In this document: in pieces, positions 1 through 5,988 of the stretch
How the letters are laid out: each line of letters starts with the position of its first letter
Numbering within the stretch: position 1 is the stretch's first letter
From: Nitrospirota bacterium
GTDB taxonomy: Bacteria > Nitrospirota > 9FT-COMBO-42-15 > HDB-SIOI813
Direction of reading: 5' to 3'
NCBI GenBank assembly: GCA_016214375.1
Contig: JACROQ010000084.1
Coordinates: 1-8,786, forward strand
Length of the DNA: 8,786 nucleotides
Made by a program: the position numbers and the translations under genes
Notes under the pieces: model-generated
Told to the model about the DNA's origin: nothing
Seen by the model: only the letters and a program-made list of their open reading frames with translations
The model's database searches: none

Positions 1-5
1 CAACG

Positions 6-179
6 GACGGCTTCGTAAAAAGCTCCATCACCCACAAGTGGGTACCCGAAGGCGCACAAATCCTGAGGAATGAGGCGTACTTGTAGTTACGCCGCAATGA
101 CGAAGGATGCAGTGCAACGCCGCACGACCCATTGCATTTACTTCGTAGCAATGGGTGCCCCGCTTTTTACGAAGCCGTC
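6..179. repeat. MITE-like palindromic element A (174 bp) at the 3' end of rimO
   Basis: Perfect 18-bp terminal inverted repeats, GACGGCTTCGTAAAAAGC at 6-23 and its reverse complement at 162-179, enclose a hairpin-rich interior with no coding capacity. Internal stems are 30-34/39-43, GGCGTA at 74-79 with 88-93, and ACCCATTGC at 127-135 with 148-156. The right end overlaps the last codons of rimO, and the TAA inside the terminal repeat (minus strand, 167-169) is the rimO stop. No clean target duplication is visible: CAACG lies on the left and AACCT on the right. The ends share the core TCGTAAAAAG with the 132-bp element found twice elsewhere in the window, but the interiors differ. It is probably a non-autonomous transposable element or an old palindromic repeat. 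It could also fold downstream of the rimO stop, although no U-run follows to make it an intrinsic terminator. Confidence 0.75.
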
Positions 180-1525
180 AACCTTCCTATCAGGTCATAA
201 GGGCGGGCCTCTGTAATTTCCACCGGGACAAACTCACCTTGGAGAGGCATATCGTCCGATGTATTAGCGACATATACAACCCCATCCACCTCCGGGGCAT
301 GGGCATAAGTACGGCCTTCAAGCAGATACCGGCCATCCTGCGATGGCCCCTCTACCAGGAGGATCTGTTTGCTTCCTATAAGCCGCTGATTCTTTCTAAG
401 GGATATCTCTTGCTGGGTCTTCATGATGATCTCTCTTCTTTTTTTCATCTCCCTTTCTCTGACCTGATCAGGCATTGAATAGGCCATTGTACCCTCTTCG
501 TTTGAATAGGAAAAAACACCGAGACGGTCGAACTCTACGTCTCTGACAAATTCCACCAGCTCATGGAATTGATCTTCTGTTTCCCCCGGAAATCCAACAA
601 TAAGTGACGTCCTCAGAACGACATCAGGAATCTTTTTCCGCAAGTGTTCGATCGTCCTGTATATACTCTTTCTTGTATGACCCCTGTGCATGTGATAGAG
701 GATTTCGTCATTAATATGTTGAACCGGCATGTCTATGTACTTACAGATCTTCTCCTCACCTGCCATCACCGCTATCAATTCTTTTGTAAAAAAGCCCGGA
801 TAAGTGTAAAGGAGGCGTATCCACTTGATGTCCTGTATATCGGCTATCCTTCTAAGCAGGCGTCCCAGGGCATTAGGTTCCCTCAAATCCCTTCCATAGG
901 CCGTAGTGTCCTGGGCAACCAGGTTAACCTCCACAACACCCTCCATCGCCAACTTTTCTGCTTCTCCTGCGATGGACTCTATCGTGCGGCTTCTCTGATG
1001 CCCCCTTAACACCGGGATGATACAGAATGTGCACGCATGATCACATCCTTCTGCAATCTTGATAAAGGCCGTATGTGTGGGGGTTATACGGATTCTCGGG
1101 AGCGGGGATTCATAGTTGAAATTTGAGGGATCTGAGATGTAGATCTGTTGATGTTTATGGATATCCGGTTTGCCGTTTAAGAACTCCTTGCACACCTTAA
1201 CGACATCCGCTAAAGATCCGGTGCCTACAACAGCGTCTATCTCAGGCATCTCCTTCAGGAGCTCATCCTTATATCTCTGAGGGAGACACCCCGCGGCAAT
1301 AAGGAGCTTGCATTTACCGGACTTTTTAAGTTCACCCAATTGAATCAGTGTGTGAATAGACTCCTCTTTGGCGGCATCAATAAAACCGCAGGTATTTACG
1401 ACGACTATCTCAGCCTCCTCCTCATTGCATGTCAGTTCAAAGCCTGCATCATTAAGCAGACCCAGCATGATCTCTGAGTCAACCTGATTTTTCGGGCAAC
1501 CCAGGTTTATAAGACCGATCTTCAT
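167..1525 (-). CDS. rimO: Ribosomal protein S12 methylthiotransferase RimO (radical SAM)
   Basis: RimO adds a methylthio group to the conserved aspartate of ribosomal protein S12 in the cytoplasm, using two iron-sulfur clusters and SAM. The 452-residue protein has the three family parts. The N-terminal MTTase domain opens with GLINLGCPKN, and its cluster cysteines are C10, C46 and C80. The radical SAM core carries CDHACTFC at 161-168. A C-terminal TRAM-like domain spans about 383-446. NLGCPKNQVDSE near the start and RGHQRSR after the CxxxCxxC motif favour RimO over the tRNA enzymes MiaB and MtaB. Length is typical. The start ATG overlaps the phosphatase stop as ATGA (1522-1525), with AGGTGG just upstream, so the two are probably translationally coupled. 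The final residues, LTAS, and the stop codon lie in or at the edge of repeat element A, so the native C-terminus was probably replaced when that element inserted. The catalytic domains are unaffected. Confidence 0.95.
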   Translation of the reverse strand: MKIGLINLGCPKNQVDSEIMLGLLNDAGFELTCNEEEAEIVVVNTCGFIDAAKEESIHTLIQLGELKKSGKCKLLIAAGCLPQRYKDELLKEMPEIDAVVGTGSLADVVKVCKEFLNGKPDIHKHQQIYISDPSNFNYESPLPRIRITPTHTAFIKIAEGCDHACTFCIIPVLRGHQRSRTIESIAGEAEKLAMEGVVEVNLVAQDTTAYGRDLREPNALGRLLRRIADIQDIKWIRLLYTYPGFFTKELIAVMAGEEKICKYIDMPVQHINDEILYHMHRGHTRKSIYRTIEHLRKKIPDVVLRTSLIVGFPGETEDQFHELVEFVRDVEFDRLGVFSYSNEEGTMAYSMPDQVREREMKKRREIIMKTQQEISLRKNQRLIGSKQILLVEGPSQDGRYLLEGRTYAHAPEVDGVVYVANTSDDMPLQGEFVPVEITEARPYDLIGRLTAS

Positions 1526-2262
1526 GGACCCACCTGATCAACGGCACATATCGTTATCACTGTGATGTTATCAATACCGCCATTCTTGTTGGCGAGTGCG
1601 ATAAGTTTATCGGTAATCTTCTCCGGGGAAGGGCTCAGCTCAAGAATAACATCTGATATCTCTTTATCTGATACCATATTGGTCAGACCGTCTGTGCAGA
1701 GGATTAGTGTGTCCCCTGCATGAAACTGAATTTCCGTGATATCTACATCCACATCACCCGATGTGCCTAGTGCCCTTGAAAGCATGTGCTTGGAGGGGTG
1801 GTAGAAGGCATCCTGTGGAGTAAGCAGGCCAAGCCGTATGTATTCCTCCACAACGGTGTGATCTTTCGTAATCCGGGTGATAACATTTCCACGGACAAGA
1901 TAGACCCTGCTGTCCCCAACATGTGCAACTATTGCGGTATTATCCCCTTTCATTACCACGGCGACAGTGGTCCCCATTCCATGCAGATTCTTTTCTTTCC
2001 CGGCCTCTAAGATGATCTTTATATTCGCTTCTTTAATCGCAGTGATAACGCTATTCTTGATTTTCAAAGATCCATTATCTGTTGAGGCGACACACTCTTT
2101 TATGGCCTCTACGGCTATCCTGCTTGCAACCTTACCCCCTGCATGCCCCCCTAACCCATCTGCAACAATATAGAGGGATAGATCAGGATAAATGCCATAA
2201 GCGTCCTCATTGCTGTGCCGGACCAGTCCGTTATGCGTATTTCCAGATGCAATTATCTCCAA
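1522..2262 (-). CDS. Stp1-type PP2C serine/threonine protein phosphatase
   Basis: This is a metal-dependent (Mn/Mg) protein phosphatase of the bacterial PP2C/PPM family, which reverses phosphorylation by Hanks-type kinases. From the chosen start it is 246 residues, the usual size of the compact Stp1/PrpC type. Family motifs appear in order: GLVRHSNED (12-20), VADGLGGHAGG (33-43), GMGTTVAVV (95-103), AHVGDSRVYLVR (113-124), ITKDHT (131-136), LSRALGT (161-167), LCTDGL (188-193) and GGIDNIT (228-234). The metal aspartates D20, D35, D191 and D231 are all present. The frame stays open to an ATG at 2325, but that ATG lies inside repeat element B and the added 21 residues are element sequence. I prefer the TTG at 2260-2262, preceded by GGAGAG at 2267-2272 with good spacing, because it yields the standard family N-terminus. 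It overlaps rimO by 4 bp. No cognate kinase is visible in the window. Confidence 0.9.
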   Translation of the reverse strand: MEIIASGNTHNGLVRHSNEDAYGIYPDLSLYIVADGLGGHAGGKVASRIAVEAIKECVASTDNGSLKIKNSVITAIKEANIKIILEAGKEKNLHGMGTTVAVVMKGDNTAIVAHVGDSRVYLVRGNVITRITKDHTVVEEYIRLGLLTPQDAFYHPSKHMLSRALGTSGDVDVDITEIQFHAGDTLILCTDGLTNMVSDKEISDVILELSPSPEKITDKLIALANKNGGIDNITVITICAVDQVGP

Positions 2263-2292
2263 ACTGCTCTCCAAACCTTTTCGATTAATTTT

Positions 2293-2424
2293 GATGAACT
2301 CGTAAAAAATCGCCAGAAGCACCATTTGTCATTCTGAACGAAGCGAAGAATCTGATAAAACAATGGGTTATCAGACCCTTCGCTTCGCTCAGGGTGACAT
2401 CTGAGGACTTTTTACGAGTTCATC
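2293..2424. repeat. MITE-like palindromic element B, copy 1 (132 bp)
   Basis: The terminal inverted repeat GATGAACTCGTAAAAA is perfect at both ends (2293-2308 and 2409-2424). Inside are opposing arms built on GAAGCGAAG and CTTCGCTTC, with a central hairpin TCTGATAA (2351-2358) pairing with TTATCAGA (2368-2375). A direct repeat AATTTT flanks the element (2287-2292 and 2425-2430), consistent with a 6-bp target-site duplication. By my alignment a second copy at 8434-8565 has the same length and differs at about 10 of 132 positions. The element encodes nothing convincing. It lies between the phosphatase ribosome-binding site and a likely promoter (2426-2434), so it should form a long hairpin in the phosphatase mRNA leader. 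Confidence 0.85.
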
Positions 2425-2425
2425 A

Positions 2426-2434
2426 ATTTTAGCA
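2426..2434 (-). promoter_or_regulatory. Candidate extended -10 promoter for the phosphatase-rimO operon
   Basis: On the minus strand the sequence reads TGCTAAAAT, an extended -10 (TGn followed by TAAAAT, five of six matches to TATAAT). No good -35 lies 17 bp upstream, which extended -10 promoters can tolerate. The predicted start falls inside the terminal repeat of element B. If the element and one AATTTT copy are removed in thought, this promoter sits a natural short distance from GGAGAG and the TTG start of the phosphatase. That supports the idea that the element inserted between promoter and gene. Motif-only call. Confidence 0.4.
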
Positions 2435-2513
2435 CAAATCAGATGTTCTATGGAGAAGATTTTCCGGAATTATTAAAACGATACAAAAGATTTATTTATT
2501 GTGTAATTTTTTG

Positions 2514-2542
2514 TTGACATTCGTTATTGGGTATGATATTAA
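2514..2542 (+). promoter_or_regulatory. Candidate sigma70-type promoter for the merR-parA cluster
   Basis: A perfect TTGACA (2514-2519) is followed 17 bp later by TATTAA (2537-2542, four of six matches to TATAAT). Transcription would begin near 2549, next to the GTG at 2551. The first gene would then be leaderless or nearly so, and the upstream TTG (2527) and ATG (2533) codons would be ruled out as starts. The surrounding DNA (2470-2512) is strongly AT-rich, as expected for a promoter upstream region. Motif-only call. Confidence 0.45.
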
Positions 2543-2550
2543 CCATACTG

Positions 2551-3045
2551 GTGAAAAAGCACAAAATCCCCGCCCCAAAAGATCATTTCTTTACACCTGG
2601 CCAAATTTGCAATATCGTCGGGGTTAGTAGACGGCAACTCCAGTACTGGGATATGTCAGGCCTTATAAACCCAACCAATAAGACGGATGGGGGGCATGGG
2701 AGATACACCTTTCAGGATTTGATCGCATTGAAGGCCGTCAGGAAATTGATTGATGCAGGTGTTTCCGTTCAGAGGATAAGAAGGAACATCGGTGAATTAA
2801 TGAAGATCCTTCCCAGGGTAAAAAGGCCTCTCGAAGAACTCACTTTAGTCGCTACCGGGGATGTCATCCTGGTCTTCTATGAGGAGACGGTCTTCGAGGC
2901 TGTTTCAGGCCAGGAGTGGATTTTAGACATCGCTGATATCTATCGTGATGTAGAAAAGTGGCAGAAGAGAAGGAGGGCTATAAAAAGATACCGAAGGACT
3001 AAGAAAGTTTATTTGCAGCAGAGAAGTGGGGGATCTGGGCAATAA
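2551..3045 (+). CDS. MerR-like DNA-binding protein with basic C-terminal tail
   Basis: The N-terminal third is a MerR-type winged helix-turn-helix: FFTPGQICNIVGVSRRQLQYWDMSGL begins at residue 13 from the GTG start, followed by a wing containing GGHGRYTFQDL and a second helical pair, LIDAGVSVQRIRRNI. There is no MerR cysteine set for metals and no recognisable drug-binding domain. The middle holds a short domain (TLVATGDVILVF, then AVSGQEWILDIADI). The tail from about residue 137 is very basic (KWQKRRRAIKRYRRTKK). It leads a plus-strand cluster 34 bp ahead of a ParA gene, so it may act as the regulator of that cluster or as its DNA-binding, ParB/CBP-like partner. The start is uncertain: TTG 2527 and ATG 2533 are in frame, but both lie within the likely promoter, and no start has a clear Shine-Dalgarno sequence. 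Family assignment is firm; the role is inferred. Confidence 0.8.
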   Translation: MKKHKIPAPKDHFFTPGQICNIVGVSRRQLQYWDMSGLINPTNKTDGGHGRYTFQDLIALKAVRKLIDAGVSVQRIRRNIGELMKILPRVKRPLEELTLVATGDVILVFYEETVFEAVSGQEWILDIADIYRDVEKWQKRRRAIKRYRRTKKVYLQQRSGGSGQ

Positions 3046-3079
3046 CCTTATGCCGTAGTTTTAAGGCGAGGAGGGAGAA

Positions 3080-4180
3080 ATGCGCATTATAGCAATTGCT
3101 AACCAGAAGGGTGGCTGTGGAAAGACAACCACAGCGATTAATCTTTCAGCCTCTTTGGCAAAACGGAATCGGACAGTGTTGTTGATAGACATGGACCCGC
3201 AGGGACATTCAACATTAGGGTATAACGTAAGATTGGAAGAGATTGGGTTATCCATTTATCATGTGCTTAAAGAAGGCATCTCACTGGACAACATCGTCTT
3301 GAATACAGGGGTCGCTAATGTCAGACTTGCCCCTTCAAACATTATCCTTTCCACCATTGAGCAGGATATAGCCGGCGTTCCTGAGAAGGAAAAGCGGTTG
3401 CATCATGCGATTGCCATGTCAAAAAGAAATTATGATTACATCCTCATTGATTGTCCGCCGAATCTTGGCCTGTTGAGTATCAATGCCCTACGTGCCGCCG
3501 GGGAGGTCATTATCCCTCTGGATGCCAGTTTCTTTTCTCTCCATGGCCTGGGTAAACTCCTTGAGACGATTGAGGTGCTGAATAGGCGCAGTGGCCACAA
3601 GGTAGAAACCTACATCCTTCCAACGATGTACAACAGGAGAAGCCGGTTTGCCCGGGAGATCATCGAGGAGGTCAAAAGTCATTTTAAAGGGGTTATATTT
3701 TCCACCCCAATCCGAATGTGTACAAAACTCCGGGAATCTGTCAGCTTTGGCTGTCCTGTAAGTGAATATGAGACAAATTCTATAGGCCATTGGGACTACT
3801 CCGCCGTTGCCGATGAAGTGCTTCTCCAGGAAGACCCCTCTATGGAGACCAGGCCAATCGCAGTATTGAGTTCTTCCATCAGCAAAGTGCCTGAGACAGA
3901 CATAGAATCCGGTTATACAGATAGCGGTTTTATTTTTATATATAAAAACCCAAAGGCTACCGAGGTCAAGATTGCCGGAGATTTCAACAACTGGGTGCCG
4001 GATAAGGGCGTAAACACTGTACGGGATGAAGACGGCACATGGAAAAAGATTATTAAGATCTCTCCGGGGGCCTATCAATATAAATTCTATATCGATGGAG
4101 AGTGGATGGAAGACCCGGGTAATCCCAACCTCGTGGACAATAAAATGGGCTCATATAACTCCTTGATAGTCATTGACTGA
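3080..4180 (+). CDS. ParA/Soj-type ATPase fused to a C-terminal AMPK-beta/CBM48 glycogen-binding domain
   Basis: Residues 1 to about 252 form a complete ParA/Soj ATPase. The deviant Walker A KGGCGKTT is at 10-17 (signature K10, nucleotide K15), DMDPQG at 37-42, the Walker B-like ILIDCPP at 121-127, and the typical Soj C-terminal region near NRRSRFAREI and CTKLRESVSFGCPVSEYE. ParA proteins dimerise on ATP, bind DNA non-specifically and move cargo over the nucleoid. After a linker (about 253-281), residues 282-366 match the AMPK-beta/CBM48 early-set carbohydrate-binding fold, with AGDFNNW, GAYQYKFYIDGEW and MGSYN. Aligned by eye to AMPK-beta1, the sugar-contact residues W100, K126, W133 and N150 correspond to W305, K335, W342 and N360, all conserved; L146 becomes M356. 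The start has an excellent GGAGGGAG ribosome-binding site. A ParA fused to a glycogen-binding domain is unusual. A role in positioning glycogen or other alpha-glucan granules is inferred. Confidence 0.92.
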   Translation: MRIIAIANQKGGCGKTTTAINLSASLAKRNRTVLLIDMDPQGHSTLGYNVRLEEIGLSIYHVLKEGISLDNIVLNTGVANVRLAPSNIILSTIEQDIAGVPEKEKRLHHAIAMSKRNYDYILIDCPPNLGLLSINALRAAGEVIIPLDASFFSLHGLGKLLETIEVLNRRSGHKVETYILPTMYNRRSRFAREIIEEVKSHFKGVIFSTPIRMCTKLRESVSFGCPVSEYETNSIGHWDYSAVADEVLLQEDPSMETRPIAVLSSSISKVPETDIESGYTDSGFIFIYKNPKATEVKIAGDFNNWVPDKGVNTVRDEDGTWKKIIKISPGAYQYKFYIDGEWMEDPGNPNLVDNKMGSYNSLIVID

Positions 4181-4190
4181 GGAAGGGACG

Positions 4191-5084
4191 GTGGAAAAGA
4201 GAAGGCGGCTGGGGAGAGGGCTTGAAGACATCTCTCATTACTTTATCTCCCCCCAACAGACGATTGATCAGGAGAAGGAGGATTCCACTTGTCTGCGGAA
4301 AGATGAGGTAACCCAGTGCCAGGCGCTCTCTATTGTCGATATCTTGGATCCCCACAGGAGTGCCCACCTGACTTCAAGAATCGGCGTAGAACTTTGTAAA
4401 AATGGCATCAGGACATTAATAATAGATACCGATACCCGTTTCCCAAGTGTCGCCTTTATGTTAGGGCTCTCTATTCCGGGATACTCCTTAACGCACTATT
4501 CTCAGGATCAATATCAACCCACTGACATGGTATATACGGGCCCTTTTGGACTTAAACTCCTTGCCCCGCGCCTCAGCATGCAAGATGTCTATAAAATGAA
4601 GATGTCTGATGTGTCTTTGATATTTGCGGCCCTTGAAGCTATGGAAAGAGAAACAGATATTGTAATTTTGAGACAATATGAGAGCAGGCTTCAACCGCTT
4701 ATAGAAGAGGCTGTCTTTATTATACCGGCATTTCATACAGGCATGATCAGGGTGTACAGGGAGATAAAATCATTTGTCGCAGGGGCGGATGGAAAGAAGA
4801 TAGGGATACTGATTGCCGATGCAGCCGATGAAGTTTCTGCCATCGAGGTTTATAAAAAGATCTATAGATGTATAGAGATGTCCTGTGGGATAAAACCATA
4901 TTCTTGCGGATATCTGTCCGATATGGCGACTTTCTCTGTTTCTAATATTGTCGGGCACATATCGGAAATAGCGCTTGGCAATAGAGGGATTGGGAAGGAG
5001 AGGAGATTATTTTTTGAAAGGCTGCGGTATCTGATAGGAATCGATAATTTGACCACTAAGGAGATGGCAAGTCTGCAGGGTTGA
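4191..5084 (+). CDS. Degenerate MinD/FlhG/ParA-like pseudo-ATPase with ParB-like N-terminal LGRGL peptide
   Basis: I do not recognise a named family. From the GTG start (AGGAAGGG upstream, 10 bp after the ParA stop) the 297-residue protein opens with MEKRRRLGRGLEDIS. This resembles the N-terminal peptide of ParB/Spo0J (K-x-LGRGL or LGKGL), which in known systems contacts ParA and stimulates its ATPase. The remainder follows the MinD/FlhG order: a first strand ALSIVDIL, a helix ending in LCKNG, then RTLIIDTDTRFPSVAFMLGLSIPGYSL, which mirrors the family's VLLIDADLGLANVDVLLGL. The loop that should be GKGGVGKT reads DPHRSAHLT (about residues 53-61) and has no lysine. The Walker B-like strand reads DIVILRQYES, lacking the usual acidic residue. 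It should therefore bind no nucleotide, or do so abnormally. It may partner the adjacent ParA as an adaptor or activator. An in-frame TTG at 4173 overlapping the ParA stop is a weaker start. Function unknown. Confidence 0.75.
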   Translation: MEKRRRLGRGLEDISHYFISPQQTIDQEKEDSTCLRKDEVTQCQALSIVDILDPHRSAHLTSRIGVELCKNGIRTLIIDTDTRFPSVAFMLGLSIPGYSLTHYSQDQYQPTDMVYTGPFGLKLLAPRLSMQDVYKMKMSDVSLIFAALEAMERETDIVILRQYESRLQPLIEEAVFIIPAFHTGMIRVYREIKSFVAGADGKKIGILIADAADEVSAIEVYKKIYRCIEMSCGIKPYSCGYLSDMATFSVSNIVGHISEIALGNRGIGKERRLFFERLRYLIGIDNLTTKEMASLQG

Positions 5085-5118
5085 TGGTCCCAATATTCAT
5101 TTTCCGGCATCAGCCTGT

Positions 5119-5922
5119 TCAAGAGAGGTGTAAGACCATGCACCTTACACTGCCGCCGGATTTCATAAATTCAGAGATGTCCAGGGTTATGATGTTAAGT
5201 CCATATCCTCTGAGCTTAGCTGCCAGGCTGTCAGGGCATTTGTATGACAGGAGATTGCATCCTGCCCAGATTGAATTGCAGACAAATGATTTAGCGTCAC
5301 CTTCAGATAACCTCAATATCTTTGAGGGCAGATCTTCTATCTCTTTTACACTCTCCGGGTGAAAGGCCCCTGGATAATATATTAAAAGGTCTATCGGTTC
5401 AATAAACAATAGACAGGTATCTAAATGATAGAAGTGGGGGTCAATAAGTTTAAGGGATTTGTACTCTCTTCCTACGATACTCTCTATGCAGGGATGAGAG
5501 GCTATATCTGTACGAAATCCATGTGCCAGCAGCAGGATATCTCTGTAGTATACAGTATCCCCCTCCCCTTCAAAGGATATCCCGTCAGGCAGGTTATAAC
5601 ACTTGTAACCCTGCTGAGAAAACCAATCAGCGAAATATCTCTCTTCCCCTTGTCGTTCGCTATGTCTGAATCGAGATAGAATGACCTTATCCTCATATAC
5701 AAGCGCCGCATTGGCAGTGAATACCATATCCGGCAGACCTTCCGCAGGTTCTATAAGGGATATTTCTGAACCTGAATTCTGTATGAATTGGTATAGTCTG
5801 TTCCACTGTCTCCTGGCCTTAGCAGGGTCGGTCGGATTATTAATATTCATCCAGGGGTTTATTTCATAGGCTATAGTGTAATGGTCTGGCCGGCACATTA
5901 AAAAGCGGTGTCTTTCTTTCAT
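5119..5922 (-). CDS. Arginine dihydrolase/amidinotransferase-family hydrolase, stand-alone (ArgZ/AgrE N-domain-like)
   Basis: This 267-residue protein belongs to the guanidine-modifying (amidinotransferase/DDAH/arginine deiminase) fold. It closely resembles, from memory, the N-terminal arginine dihydrolase domain of cyanobacterial ArgZ/AgrE: FLMCRPDHYTIAYEINPWM at 7-25, LPDMVFTANAAL at 63-74, LSRFRHSERQGEE, FEGEGD at 117-122, FYHLDTC at 164-170 and SGGSVRCMVL ending in the nucleophile. Catalytic candidates are D65, E118, H166 and C261. Residue N71 is an asparagine, as in ArgZ/AgrE, where it is linked to release of both guanidino nitrogens (arginine to ornithine, ammonia and CO2) rather than citrulline formation. 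The C-terminal ornithine cyclodeaminase-like part of the cyanobacterial fusion is absent. The gene converges on the ParA cluster with 34 bp between stops and diverges from folE. No Shine-Dalgarno precedes its ATG, which may be leaderless. A DDAH-like activity cannot be excluded. Confidence 0.82.
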   Translation of the reverse strand: MKERHRFLMCRPDHYTIAYEINPWMNINNPTDPAKARRQWNRLYQFIQNSGSEISLIEPAEGLPDMVFTANAALVYEDKVILSRFRHSERQGEERYFADWFSQQGYKCYNLPDGISFEGEGDTVYYRDILLLAHGFRTDIASHPCIESIVGREYKSLKLIDPHFYHLDTCLLFIEPIDLLIYYPGAFHPESVKEIEDLPSKILRLSEGDAKSFVCNSIWAGCNLLSYKCPDSLAAKLRGYGLNIITLDISEFMKSGGSVRCMVLHLS

Positions 5923-5928
5923 AATTTT

Positions 5929-5980
5929 ATGCTACCAGATTGGAGGGACGGTGGCAAATGTGGGGGAAGTATGTTATCAT
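5929..5980. promoter_or_regulatory. Overlapping divergent promoters sharing one -35 hexamer
   Basis: The hexamer at 5952-5957 reads TGGCAA on the plus strand and TTGCCA on the minus strand. Plus direction: a 17-bp spacer and TATCAT (5975-5980) put the start near 5987, two bases before the folE ATG at 5989. Minus direction: TTGCCA (five of six matches), a 17-bp spacer and TAGCAT (5929-5934) put the start near 5922, the first base of the dihydrolase ATG. Neither gene has a Shine-Dalgarno sequence, which fits leaderless transcripts. The shared -35 implies mutually exclusive occupancy. Motif-only evidence; the plus-strand -35 is weak. Confidence 0.4.
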
Positions 5981-5988
5981 AACCACCC

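Noticed and set aside
1..179. Repeat element A considered as a CRISPR repeat unit or a structured non-coding RNA
   Set aside because: There is no tandem repeat-spacer periodicity. Perfect inverted ends and hairpins fit a palindromic mobile repeat better, and no promoter for an RNA is evident.
644..1009. Plus-strand open frame of 121 codons inside rimO
   Set aside because: It lies opposite the radical SAM core of a fully supported gene and its translation resembles no family I know.
2263..2325. N-terminal extension of the phosphatase from the ATG at 2325
   Set aside because: The extra 21 residues are encoded mainly by repeat element B, are not part of the PP2C family, and lack a ribosome-binding site. 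The TTG at 2260-2262 gives the canonical N-terminus.
3046..3079. Gap between the merR-like gene and parA, checked for parS-like or iterated binding sites
   Set aside because: Only a ribosome-binding site is visible in the 34 bp; no repeated motif is present.
3488..4078. Minus-strand open frame of 196 codons inside the ParA-CBM48 gene
   Set aside because: The sense strand has continuous ParA and CBM48 motifs; the antisense frame shows none and has no ribosome-binding site.
5128..5150. Inverted repeat GTGTAAG / CTTACAC with a 9-base loop near the convergent gene ends, considered as a bidirectional terminator
   Set aside because: It lies inside the coding end of the dihydrolase, across its nucleophile region, and no U-run follows on either strand.
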